NCBI RefSeq assembly: GCF_963576545.1
Contig: NW_026870532.1
Location: 806,001-870,000 of the forward strand
Source: Limanda limanda
Taxonomy: Eukaryota > Chordata > Actinopteri > Pleuronectiformes > Pleuronectidae
Length of the DNA stretch: 64,000 bases
Reading direction: 5' to 3'
This document shows positions 21,939 through 35,300 of this stretch, piece by piece. Position 1 is the first letter of the stretch. Each line of letters starts with the position of its first letter. A program made the translations under genes and the position numbers. Below the pieces are notes generated by a model. That model saw nothing but the letters and a program-made list of their open reading frames with translations, ran no database searches and had not been told where the DNA came from.

Positions 21939-24900
21939 CAAGTCTCTCCGACCTTCACAAAAAAAGTTATTCAAGAATATCTCTTTCTCCTATGTGCTTT
22001 CATCCCTAACCCTAACCCTAACCCTTCCGAAAGTCGGAGAAGCTCAAGGATGGTACCGATCGATGCGCGCTACCCCATTTAGTGGGGGTAGAGCCTACTT
22101 GCAAGTCTCTCCGACCTTCAAAAAAAAAGTTATTCAAGAATATCTCCTCAGATTTGGGGGAATTTCGTCGGTCGACCTCTTCCGAAGGTCGTACAAGCTC
22201 GGGGATGGTACCAATCGATCCGCAGGACCCAAATTAGTCCAGATGCAACCACTTTCCAAGTCTCTCCGACCTTCACAAAAAAAGTTATTCAAGAATATCT
22301 CTTTCTCCTATGTGCTTTCATCCCTAACCCTAACCCTAACCCTTCCGAAAGTCGGAGAAGCTCAAGGATGTTACCGATCGATGCGCGCTACCCCATTTAG
22401 TGGGGGTAGAGCCTACTTGCAAGTCTCTCCGACCTTTACAAAAAAAGTTATTCAAGAATATCTCCTCAGATTTGGGGGAATTTCGTCGGTCGACCTCTTC
22501 CGAAGGTCGTACAAGCTCGGGGATGGTACCAATCGATCTGCAGGACCCAAATTAGTCCAGATGCAGCCACTTTCCAAGTCTCTCCGACCTTCACAAAAAA
22601 AGTTATTCAAGAATATCTCTTTCTCCTATGTGCTTTCATCCCTAACCCTAACCCTAACCCTTCCGAAAGTCGGAGAAGCTCAAGGATGGTACCGATCGAT
22701 GCGCGCTACCCCATTTAGTGGGGGTAGAGCCTACTTGCAAGTCTCTCCGACCTTCACAAAAAAAGTTATTCAAGAATATCTCTTTCTCCTATGTGCTTTC
22801 ATCCCTAACCCTAACCCTAACCCTTCCGAAAGTCGGAGAAGCTCAAGGATGGTACCGATCGATGCGCGCTACCCCATTTAGTGGGGGTAGAGCCTACTTG
22901 CAAGTCTCTCCGACCTTCACAAAAAACGTTATTCAAGAATATCTCTTTCTCCTATGTGCTTTCATCCCTAACCCTAACCCTAACCCTTCCGAAAGTCGGA
23001 GAAGCTCAAGGATGGTACCGATCGATGCGCGCTACCCCATTTAGTGGGGGTAGAGCCTACTTGCAAGTCTCTCCGACCTTCAAAAAAAAAGTTATTCAAG
23101 AATATCTCCTCAGATTTGGGGGAATTTCGTCGGTCGACCTCTTCCGAAGGTCGTACAAGCTCGGGGATGGTACCAATCGATCCGCAGGACCCAAATTAGT
23201 CCAGATGCAACCACTTTCCAAGTCTCTCCGACCTTCACAAAAAAAGTTATTCAAGAATATCTCTTTCTCCTATGTGCTTTCATCCCTAACCCTAACCCTA
23301 ACCCTTCCGAAAGTCGGAGAAGCTCAAGGATGGTACCGATCGATGCGCGCTACCCCATTTAGTGGGGGTAGAGCCTACTTGCAAGTCTCTCCGACCTTCA
23401 CAAAAAAAGTTATTCAAGAATATCTCTTTCTCCTATGTGCTTTCATCCCTAACCCTAACCCTAACCCTTCCGAAAGTCGGAGAAGCTCAAGGATGGTACC
23501 GATCGATGCGCGCAACCCCATTTAGTGGGGGTAGAGCCTACTTGCAAGTCTCTCCGACCTTCACAAAAAAAGTTATTCAAGAATATCTCCTCAGATTTGG
23601 GGGAATTTCGTCGGTCGACCTCTTCCGAAGGTCGTACAAGCTCGGGGATGGTACCAATCGATCCGCAGGACCCAAATTAGTCCAGATGCAACCACTTTCC
23701 AAGTCTCTCCGACCTTCACAAAAAAAGTTATTCAAGAATATCTCTTTCTCCTATGTGCTTTCATCCCTAACCCTAACCCTTCCGAAAGTCGGAGAAGCTC
23801 AAGGATGGTACCGATCGATGCGCGCTAACCCATTTAGTGGGGGTAGAGCCTACTTGCAAGTCTCTCCGACCTTCACAAAAAAAGTTATTCAAGAATATCT
23901 CTTTCTCCTATGTGCTTTCATCCCTAACCCTAACCCTTCCGAAAGTCGGAGAAGCTCAAGGATGGTACCGATCGATGCGCGCTACCCCATTTAGTGGGGG
24001 TAGAGCCTACTTGCAAGTCTCTCCGACCTTCACAAAAAAAGTTATTCAAGAATATCTCTTTCTCCTATGTGCTTTCATCCCTAACCCTAACCCTAACCCT
24101 TCCGAAAGTCGGAGAAGCTCAAGGATGGTACCGATCGATGCGCGCTACCCCATTTAGTGGGGGTAGAGCCTACTTGCAAGTCTCTCCGACCTTCACAAAA
24201 AAAGTTATTCAAGAATATCTCCTCAGATTTGGGGGAATTTCGTCGGTCGACCTCTTCCGAAGGTCGTACAAGCTCGGGGATGGTACCAATCGATCTGCAG
24301 GACCCAAATTAGTCCAGATGCAACCACTTTCCAAGTCTCTCCGACCTTCACAAAAAAAGTTATTCAAGAATATCTCTTTCTCCTATGTGCTTTCATCCCT
24401 AACCCTAACCCTAACCCTTCCGAAAGTCGGAGAAGCTCAAGGATGGTACCGATCGATGCGCGCTACCCCATTTAGTGGGGGTAGAGCCTACTTGCAAGTC
24501 TCTCCGACCTTCACAAAAAACGTTATTCAAGAATATCTCTTTCTCCTATGTGCTTTCATCCCTAACCCTAACCCTAACCCTTCCGAAAGTCGGAGAAGCT
24601 CAAGGATGGTACCGATCGATGCGCGCTACCCCATTTAGTGGGGGTAGAGCCTACTTGCAAGTCTCTCCGACCTTCACAAAAAAAGTTATTCAAGAATATC
24701 TCCTCAGATTTGGGGGAATTTCGTCGGTCGACCTCTTCCGAAGGTCGTACAAGCTCGGGGATGGTACCAATCGATCCGCAGGACCCAAATTAGTCCAGAT
24801 GCAGCCACTTTCCAAGTCTCTCCGACCTTCACAAAAAAAGTTATTCAAGAATATCTCTTTCTCCTATGTGCTTTCATCCCTAACCCTAACCCTAACCCTT

Positions 24901-26263
24901 CCGAAAGTCGGAGAAGCTCAAGGATGGTACCGATCGATGCGCGCTACCCCATTTAGTGGGGGTAGAGCCTACTTGCAAGTCTCTCCGACCTTCACAAAAA
25001 AAGTTATTCAAGAATATCTCTTTCTCCTATGTGCTTTCATCCCTAACCCTAACCCTAACCCTTCCGAAAGTCGGAGAAGCTCAAGGATGGTACTGATCGA
25101 TGCGCGCTACCCCATTTAGTGGGGGTAGAGCCTACTTGCAAGTCTCTCCGACCTTCACAAAAAACGTTATTCAAGAATATCTCTTTCTCCTATGTGCTTT
25201 CATCCCTAACCCTAACCCTAACCCTTCCGAAAGTCGGAGAAGCTCAAGGATGGTACCGATCGATGCGCGCTACCCCATTTAGTGGGGGTAGAGCCTACTT
25301 GCAAGTCTCTCCGACCTTCAAAAAAAAAGTTATTCAAGAATATCTCCTCAGATTTGGGGGAATTTCGTCGGTCGACCTCTTCCGAAGGTCGTACAAGCTC
25401 GGGGATGGTACCAATCGATCTGCAGGACCCAAATTAGTCCAGATGCAGCCACTTTCCAAGTCTCTCCGACCTTCACAAAAAAAGTTATTCAAGAATATCT
25501 CTTTCTCCTATGTGCTTTCATCCCTAACCCTAACCCTAACCCTTCCGAAAGTCGGAGAAGCTCAAGGATGGTACCGATCGATGCGCGCTACCCCATTTAG
25601 TGGGGGTAGAGCCTACTTGCAAGTCTCTCCGACCTTCACAAAAAAAGTTATTCAAGAATATCTCTTTCTCCTATGTGCTTTCATCCCTAACCCTAACCCT
25701 AACCCTTCCGAAAGTCGGAGAAGCTCAAGGATGGTACCGATCGATGCGCGCTACCCCATTTAGTGGGGGTAGAGCCTACTTGCAAGTCTCTCCGACCTTC
25801 ACAAAAAACGTTATTCAAGAATATCTCTTTCTCCTATGTGCTTTCATCCCTAACCCTAACCCTAACCCTTCCGAAAGTCGGAGAAGCTCAAGGATGGTAC
25901 CGATCGATGCGCGCTACCCCATTTAGTGGGGGTAGAGCCTACTTGCAAGTCTCTCCGACCTTCAAAAAAAAAGTTATTCAAGAATATCTCCTCAGATTTG
26001 GGGGAATTTCGTCGGTCGACCTCTTCCGAAGGTCGTACAAGCTCGGGGATGGTACCAATCGATCCGCAGGACCCAAATTAGTCCAGATGCAACCACTTTC
26101 CAAGTCTCTCCGACCTTCACAAAAAAAGTTATTCAAGAATATCTCTTTCTCCTATGTGCTTTCATCCCTAACCCTAACCCTAACCCTTCCGAAAGTCGGA
26201 GAAGCTCAAGGATGGTACCGATCGATGCGCGCTAACCCATTTAGTGGGGGTAGAGCCTACTTG
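17121..26263 (+). repeat. ~9.6-kb higher-order repeat, downstream copy
   Basis: Downstream partner of 7503-16651. Shared rare markers include C119T (9708 and 19326), G153A (11829 and 21447), G110A (11949 and 21567), G115T (12753 and 22371), C18T in B (12819 and 22437) and the short A (14082 and 23700). Differences include C20A in the B at 22102 where the upstream B at 12484 lacks it, and G110A in the A at 15845 but not at 25457. The block overlaps the 7,382-bp duplication to its right. Confidence 0.88.
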
Positions 26264-29200
26264 CAAGTCTCTCCGACCTTCACAAAAAAAGTTATTCAAG
26301 AATATCTCTTTCTCCTATGTGCTTTCATCCCTAACCCTAACCCTAACCCTTCCGAAAGTCGGAGAAGCTCAAGGATGGTACCGATCGATGCGCGCTACCC
26401 CATTTAGTGGGGGTAGAGCCTACTTGCAAGTCTCTCCGACCTTCACAAAAAAAGTTATTCAAGAATATCTCTTTCTCCTATGTGCTTTCATCCCTAACCC
26501 TAACCCTAACCCTTCCGAAAGTCGGAGAAGCTCAAGGATGGTACCGATCGATGCGCGCTACCCCATTTAGTGGGGGTAGAGCCTACTTGCAAGTCTCTCC
26601 GACCTTCACAAAAAAAGTTATTCAAGAATATCTCCTCAGATTTGGGGGAATTTCGTCGGTCGACCTCTTCCGAAGGTCGTACAAGCTCGGGGATGGTACC
26701 AATCGATCTGCAGGACCCAAATTAGTCCAGATGCAACCACTTTCCAAGTCTCTCCGACCTTCACAAAAAAAGTTATTCAAGAATATCTCTTTCTCCTATG
26801 TGCTTTCATCCCTAACCCTAACCCTAACCCTTCCGAAAGTCGGAGAAGCTCAAGGATGGTACCGATCGATGCGCGCTACCCCATTTAGTGGGGGTAGAGC
26901 CTACTTGCAAGTCTCTCCGACCTTCACAAAAAACGTTATTCAAGAATATCTCTTTCTCCTATGTGCTTTCATCCCTAACCCTAACCCTAACCCTTCCGAA
27001 AGTCGGAGAAGCTCAAGGATGGTACCGATCGATGCGCGCTACCCCATTTAGTGGGGGTAGAGCCTACTTGCAAGTCTCTCCGACCTTCACAAAAAAAGTT
27101 ATTCAAGAATATCTCCTCAGATTTGGGGGAATTTCGTCGGTCGACCTCTTCCGAAGGTCGTACAAGCTCGGGGATGGTACCAATCGATCCGCAGGACCCA
27201 AATTAGTCCAGATGCAGCCACTTTCCAAGTCTCTCCGACCTTCACAAAAAAAGTTATTCAAGAATATCTCTTTCTCCTATGTGCTTTCATCCCTAACCCT
27301 AACCCTAACCCTTCCGAAAGTCGGAGAAGCTCAAGGATGGTACCGATCGATGCGCGCTACCCCATTTAGTGGGGGTAGAGCCTACTTGCAAGTCTCTCCG
27401 ACCTTCACAAAAAAAGTTATTCAAGAATATCTCTTTCTCCTATGTGCTTTCATCCCTAACCCTAACCCTAACCCTTCCGAAAGTCGGAGAAGCTCAAGGA
27501 TGGTACTGATCGATGCGCGCTACCCCATTTAGTGGGGGTAGAGCCTACTTGCAAGTCTCTCCGACCTTCACAAAAAACGTTATTCAAGAATATCTCTTTC
27601 TCCTATGTGCTTTCATCCCTAACCCTAACCCTAACCCTTCCGAAAGTCGGAGAAGCTCAAGGATGGTACCGATCGATGCGCGCTACCCCATTTAGTGGGG
27701 GTAGAGCCTACTTGCAAGTCTCTCCGACCTTCAAAAAAAAAGTTATTCAAGAATATCTCCTCAGATTTGGGGGAATTTCGTCGGTCGACCTCTTCCGAAG
27801 GTCGTACAAGCTCGGGGATGGTACCAATCGATCCGCAGGACCCAAATTAGTCCAGATGCAACCACTTTCCAAGTCTCTCCGACCTTCACAAAAAAAGTTA
27901 TTCAAGAATATCTCTTTCTCCTATGTGCTTTCATCCCTAACCCTAACCCTAACCCTTCCGAAAGTCGGAGAAGCTCAAGGATGGTACCGATCGATGCGCG
28001 CTACCCCATTTAGTGGGGGTAGAGCCTACTTGCAAGTCTCTCCGACCTTCACAAAAAAAGTTATTCAAGAATATCTCTTTCTCCTATGTGCTTTCATCCC
28101 TAACCCTAACCCTAACCCTTCCGAAAGTCGGAGAAGCTCAAGGATGGTACCGATCGATGCGCGCAACCCCATTTAGTGGGGGTAGAGCCTACTTGCAAGT
28201 CTCTCCGACCTTCACAAAAAAAGTTATTCAAGAATATCTCCTCAGATTTGGGGGAATTTCGTCGGTCGACCTCTTCCGAAGGTCGTACAAGCTCGGGGAT
28301 GGTACCAATCGATCCGCAGGACCCAAATTAGTCCAGATGCAACCACTTTCCAAGTCTCTCCGACCTTCACAAAAAAAGTTATTCAAGAATATCTCTTTCT
28401 CCTATGTGCTTTCATCCCTAACCCTAACCCTAACCCTTCCGAAAGTCGGAGAAGCTCAAGGATGGTACCGATCGATGCGCGCTAACCCATTTAGTGGGGG
28501 TAGAGCCTACTTGCAAGTCTCTCCGACCTTCACAAAAAAAGTTATTCAAGAATATCTCTTTCTCCTATGTGCTTTCATCCCTAACCCTAACCCTAACCCT
28601 TCCGAAAGTCGGAGAAGCTCAAGGATGGTACCGATCGATGCGCGCTACCCCATTTAGTGGGGGTAGAGCCTACTTGCAAGTCTCTCCGACCTTCACAAAA
28701 AAAGTTATTCAAGAATATCTCTTTCTCCTATGTGCTTTCATCCCTAACCCTAACCCTAACCCTTCCGAAAGTCGGAGAAGCTCAAGGATGGTACCGATCG
28801 ATGCGCGCTACCCCATTTAGTGGGGGTAGAGCCTACTTGCAAGTCTCTCCGACCTTCAAAAAAAAAGTTATTCAAGAATATCTCCTCAGATTTGGGGGAA
28901 TTTCGTCGGTCGACCTCTTCCGAAGGTCGTACAAGCTCGGGGATGGTACCAATCGATCCGCAGGACCCAAATTAGTCCAGATGCAACCACTTTCCAAGTC
29001 TCTCCGACCTTCACAAAAAAAGTTATTCAAGAATATCTCTTTCTCCTATGTGCTTTCATCCCTAACCCTAACCCTAACCCTTCCGAAAGTCGGAGAAGCT
29101 CAAGGATGGTACCGATCGATGCGCGCTACCCCATTTAGTGGGGGTAGAGCCTACTTGCAAGTCTCTCCGACCTTCACAAAAAAAGTTATTCAAGAATATC

Positions 29201-29320
29201 TCTTTCTCCTATGTGCTTTCATCCCTAACCCTAACCCTAACCCTTCCGAAAGTCGGAGAAGCTCAAGGATGGTACCGATCGATGCGCGCTACCCCATTTA
29301 GTGGGGGTAAAGCCTACTTG
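21939..29320 (+). repeat. 7,382-bp tandem duplication, copy 1 (46 monomers)
   Basis: It holds 33 A (two short) and 13 B monomers. B starts are 22102, 22420, 23064, 23545, 24177, 24658, 25302, 25946, 26590, 27071, 27715, 28196 and 28840. Copy 2 begins at the next base and keeps a constant 7,382-bp offset through every monomer. Both copies carry the adjacent short A pair (23700 and 23857 here), C119T at 25094 and 27507, and C135A at 26235. Confidence 0.94.
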
Positions 29321-32300
29321 CAAGTCTCTCCGACCTTCACAAAAAAAGTTATTCAAGAATATCTCTTTCTCCTATGTGCTTTCATCCCTAACCCTAACCC
29401 TAACCCTTCCGAAAGTCGGAGAAGCTCAAAGATGGTACCGATCGATGCGCGCTACCCCATTTAGTGGGGGTAGAGCCTACTTGCAAGTCTCTCCGACCTT
29501 CAAAAAAAAAGTTATTCAAGAATATCTCCTCAGATTTGGGGGAATTTCGTCGGTCGACCTCTTCCGAAGGTCGTACAAGCTCGGGGATGGTACCAATCGA
29601 TCCGCAGGACCCAAATTAGTCCAGATGCAACCACTTTCCAAGTCTCTCCGACCTTCACAAAAAAAGTTATTCAAGAATATCTCTTTCTCCTATGTGCTTT
29701 CATCCCTAACCCTAACCCTAACCCTTCCGAAAGTCGGAGAAGCTCAAGGATGTTACCGATCGATGCGCGCTACCCCATTTAGTGGGGGTAGAGCCTACTT
29801 GCAAGTCTCTCCGACCTTTACAAAAAAAGTTATTCAAGAATATCTCCTCAGATTTGGGGGAATTTCGTCGGTCGACCTCTTCCGAAGGTCGTACAAGCTC
29901 GGGGATGGTACCAATCGATCTGCAGGACCCAAATTAGTCCAGATGCAGCCACTTTCCAAGTCTCTCCGACCTTCACAAAAAAAGTTATTCAAGAATATCT
30001 CTTTCTCCTATGTGCTTTCATCCCTAACCCTAACCCTAACCCTTCCGAAAGTCGGAGAAGCTCAAGGATGGTACCGATCGATGCGCGCTACCCCATTTAG
30101 TGGGGGTAGAGCCTACTTGCAAGTCTCTCCGACCTTCACAAAAAAAGTTATTCAAGAATATCTCTTTCTCCTATGTGCTTTCATCCCTAACCCTAACCCT
30201 AACCCTTCCGAAAGTCGGAGAAGCTCAAGGATGGTACCGATCGATGCGCGCTACCCCATTTAGTGGGGGTAGAGCCTACTTGCAAGTCTCTCCGACCTTC
30301 ACAAAAAACGTTATTCAAGAATATCTCTTTCTCCTATGTGCTTTCATCCCTAACCCTAACCCTAACCCTTCCGAAAGTCGGAGAAGCTCAAGGATGGTAC
30401 CGATCGATGCGCGCTACCCCATTTAGTGGGGGTAGAGCCTACTTGCAAGTCTCTCCGACCTTCAAAAAAAAAGTTATTCAAGAATATCTCCTCAGATTTG
30501 GGGGAATTTCGTCGGTCGACCTCTTCCGAAGGTCGTACAAGCTCGGGGATGGTACCAATCGATCCGCAGGACCCAAATTAGTCCAGATGCAACCACTTTC
30601 CAAGTCTCTCCGACCTTCACAAAAAAAGTTATTCAAGAATATCTCTTTCTCCTATGTGCTTTCATCCCTAACCCTAACCCTAACCCTTCCGAAAGTCGGA
30701 GAAGCTCAAGGATGGTACCGATCGATGCGCGCTACCCCATTTAGTGGGGGTAGAGCCTACTTGCAAGTCTCTCCGACCTTCACAAAAAAAGTTATTCAAG
30801 AATATCTCTTTCTCCTATGTGCTTTCATCCCTAACCCTAACCCTAACCCTTCCGAAAGTCGGAGAAGCTCAAGGATGGTACCGATCGATGCGCGCAACCC
30901 CATTTAGTGGGGGTAGAGCCTACTTGCAAGTCTCTCCGACCTTCACAAAAAAAGTTATTCAAGAATATCTCCTCAGATTTGGGGGAATTTCGTCGGTCGA
31001 CCTCTTCCGAAGGTCGTACAAGCTCGGGGATGGTACCAATCGATCCGCAGGACCCAAATTAGTCCAGATGCAACCACTTTCCAAGTCTCTCCGACCTTCA
31101 CAAAAAAAGTTATTCAAGAATATCTCTTTCTCCTATGTGCTTTCATCCCTAACCCTAACCCTTCCGAAAGTCGGAGAAGCTCAAGGATGGTACCGATCGA
31201 TGCGCGCTAACCCATTTAGTGGGGGTAGAGCCTACTTGCAAGTCTCTCCGACCTTCACAAAAAAAGTTATTCAAGAATATCTCTTTCTCCTATGTGCTTT
31301 CATCCCTAACCCTAACCCTTCCGAAAGTCGGAGAAGCTCAAGGATGGTACCGATCGATGCGCGCTACCCCATTTAGTGGGGGTAGAGCCTACTTGCAAGT
31401 CTCTCCGACCTTCACAAAAAAAGTTATTCAAGAATATCTCTTTCTCCTATGTGCTTTCATCCCTAACCCTAACCCTAACCCTTCCGAAAGTCGGAGAAGC
31501 TCAAGGATGGTACCGATCGATGCGCGCTACCCCATTTAGTGGGGGTAGAGCCTACTTGCAAGTCTCTCCGACCTTCACAAAAAAAGTTATTCAAGAATAT
31601 CTCCTCAGATTTGGGGGAATTTCGTCGGTCGACCTCTTCCGAAGGTCGTACAAGCTCGGGGATGGTACCAATCGATCTGCAGGACCCAAATTAGTCCAGA
31701 TGCAACCACTTTCCAAGTCTCTCCGACCTTCACAAAAAAAGTTATTCAAGAATATCTCTTTCTCCTATGTGCTTTCATCCCTAACCCTAACCCTAACCCT
31801 TCCGAAAGTCGGAGAAGCTCAAGGATGGTACCGATCGATGCGCGCTACCCCATTTAGTGGGGGTAGAGCCTACTTGCAAGTCTCTCCGACCTTCACAAAA
31901 AACGTTATTCAAGAATATCTCTTTCTCCTATGTGCTTTCATCCCTAACCCTAACCCTAACCCTTCCGAAAGTCGGAGAAGCTCAAGGATGGTACCGATCG
32001 ATGCGCGCTACCCCATTTAGTGGGGGTAGAGCCTACTTGCAAGTCTCTCCGACCTTCACAAAAAAAGTTATTCAAGAATATCTCCTCAGATTTGGGGGAA
32101 TTTCGTCGGTCGACCTCTTCCGAAGGTCGTACAAGCTCGGGGATGGTACCAATCGATCCGCAGGACCCAAATTAGTCCAGATGCAGCCACTTTCCAAGTC
32201 TCTCCGACCTTCACAAAAAAAGTTATTCAAGAATATCTCTTTCTCCTATGTGCTTTCATCCCTAACCCTAACCCTAACCCTTCCGAAAGTCGGAGAAGCT

Positions 32301-35300
32301 CAAGGATGGTACCGATCGATGCGCGCTACCCCATTTAGTGGGGGTAGAGCCTACTTGCAAGTCTCTCCGACCTTTACAAAAAAAGTTATTCAAGAATATC
32401 TCTTTCTCCTATGTGCTTTCATCCCTAACCCTAACCCTAACCCTTCCGAAAGTCGGAGAAGCTCAAGGATGGTACTGATCGATGCGCGCTACCCCATTTA
32501 GTGGGGGTAGAGCCTACTTGCAAGTCTCTCCGACCTTCACAAAAAACGTTATTCAAGAATATCTCTTTCTCCTATGTGCTTTCATCCCTAACCCTAACCC
32601 TAACCCTTCCGAAAGTCGGAGAAGCTCAAGGATGGTACCGATCGATGCGCGCTACCCCATTTAGTGGGGGTAGAGCCTACTTGCAAGTCTCTCCGACCTT
32701 CAAAAAAAAAGTTATTCAAGAATATCTCCTCAGATTTGGGGGAATTTCGTCGGTCGACCTCTTCCGAAGGTCGTACAAGCTCGGGGATGGTACCAATCGA
32801 TCTGCAGGACCCAAATTAGTCCAGATGCAGCCACTTTCCAAGTCTCTCCGACCTTCACAAAAAAAGTTATTCAAGAATATCTCTTTCTCCTATGTGCTTT
32901 CATCCCTAACCCTAACCCTAACCCTTCCGAAAGTCGGAGAAGCTCAAGGATGGTACCGATCGATGCGCGCTACCCCATTTAGTGGGGGTAGAGCCTACTT
33001 GCAAGTCTCTCCGACCTTCACAAAAAAAGTTATTCAAGAATATCTCTTTCTCCTATGTGCTTTCATCCCTAACCCTAACCCTAACCCTTCCGAAAGTCGG
33101 AGAAGCTCAAGGATGGTACCGATCGATGCGCGCTACCCCATTTAGTGGGGGTAGAGCCTACTTGCAAGTCTCTCCGACCTTCACAAAAAACGTTATTCAA
33201 GAATATCTCTTTCTCCTATGTGCTTTCATCCCTAACCCTAACCCTAACCCTTCCGAAAGTCGGAGAAGCTCAAGGATGGTACCGATCGATGCGCGCTACC
33301 CCATTTAGTGGGGGTAGAGCCTACTTGCAAGTCTCTCCGACCTTCAAAAAAAAAGTTATTCAAGAATATCTCCTCAGATTTGGGGGAATTTCGTCGGTCG
33401 ACCTCTTCCGAAGGTCGTACAAGCTCGGGGATGGTACCAATCGATCCGCAGGACCCAAATTAGTCCAGATGCAACCACTTTCCAAGTCTCTCCGACCTTC
33501 ACAAAAAAAGTTATTCAAGAATATCTCTTTCTCCTATGTGCTTTCATCCCTAACCCTAACCCTAACCCTTCCGAAAGTCGGAGAAGCTCAAGGATGGTAC
33601 CGATCGATGCGCGCTAACCCATTTAGTGGGGGTAGAGCCTACTTGCAAGTCTCTCCGACCTTCACAAAAAAAGTTATTCAAGAATATCTCTTTCTCCTAT
33701 GTGCTTTCATCCCTAACCCTAACCCTAACCCTTCCGAAAGTCGGAGAAGCTCAAGGATGGTACCGATCGATGCGCGCTACCCCATTTAGTGGGGGTAGAG
33801 CCTACTTGCAAGTCTCTCCGACCTTCACAAAAAAAGTTATTCAAGAATATCTCTTTCTCCTATGTGCTTTCATCCCTAACCCTAACCCTAACCCTTCCGA
33901 AAGTCGGAGAAGCTCAAGGATGGTACCGATCGATGCGCGCTACCCCATTTAGTGGGGGTAGAGCCTACTTGCAAGTCTCTCCGACCTTCACAAAAAAAGT
34001 TATTCAAGAATATCTCCTCAGATTTGGGGGAATTTCGTCGGTCGACCTCTTCCGAAGGTCGTACAAGCTCGGGGATGGTACCAATCGATCTGCAGGACCC
34101 AAATTAGTCCAGATGCAACCACTTTCCAAGTCTCTCCGACCTTCACAAAAAAAGTTATTCAAGAATATCTCTTTCTCCTATGTGCTTTCATCCCTAACCC
34201 TAACCCTAACCCTTCCGAAAGTCGGAGAAGCTCAAGGATGGTACCGATCGATGCGCGCTACCCCATTTAGTGGGGGTAGAGCCTACTTGCAAGTCTCTCC
34301 GACCTTCACAAAAAACGTTATTCAAGAATATCTCTTTCTCCTATGTGCTTTCATCCCTAACCCTAACCCTAACCCTTCCGAAAGTCGGAGAAGCTCAAGG
34401 ATGGTACCGATCGATGCGCGCTACCCCATTTAGTGGGGGTAGAGCCTACTTGCAAGTCTCTCCGACCTTCACAAAAAAAGTTATTCAAGAATATCTCCTC
34501 AGATTTGGGGGAATTTCGTCGGTCGACCTCTTCCGAAGGTCGTACAAGCTCGGGGATGGTACCAATCGATCCGCAGGACCCAAATTAGTCCAGATGCAGC
34601 CACTTTCCAAGTCTCTCCGACCTTCACAAAAAAAGTTATTCAAGAATATCTCTTTCTCCTATGTGCTTTCATCCCTAACCCTAACCCTAACCCTTCCGAA
34701 AGTCGGAGAAGCTCAAGGATGGTACCGATCGATGCGCGCTACCCCATTTAGTGGGGGTAGAGCCTACTTGCAAGTCTCTCCGACCTTCACAAAAAAAGTT
34801 ATTCAAGAATATCTCTTTCTCCTATGTGCTTTCATCCCTAACCCTAACCCTAACCCTTCCGAAAGTCGGAGAAGCTCAAGGATGGTACTGATCGATGCGC
34901 GCTACCCCATTTAGTGGGGGTAGAGCCTACTTGCAAGTCTCTCCGACCTTCACAAAAAACGTTATTCAAGAATATCTCTTTCTCCTATGTGCTTTCATCC
35001 CTAACCCTAACCCTAACCCTTCCGAAAGTCGGAGAAGCTCAAGGATGGTACCGATCGATGCGCGCTACCCCATTTAGTGGGGGTAGAGCCTACTTGCAAG
35101 TCTCTCCGACCTTCAAAAAAAAAGTTATTCAAGAATATCTCCTCAGATTTGGGGGAATTTCGTCGGTCGACCTCTTCCGAAGGTCGTACAAGCTCGGGGA
35201 TGGTACCAATCGATCCGCAGGACCCAAATTAGTCCAGATGCAACCACTTTCCAAGTCTCTCCGACCTTCACAAAAAAAGTTATTCAAGAATATCTCTTTC

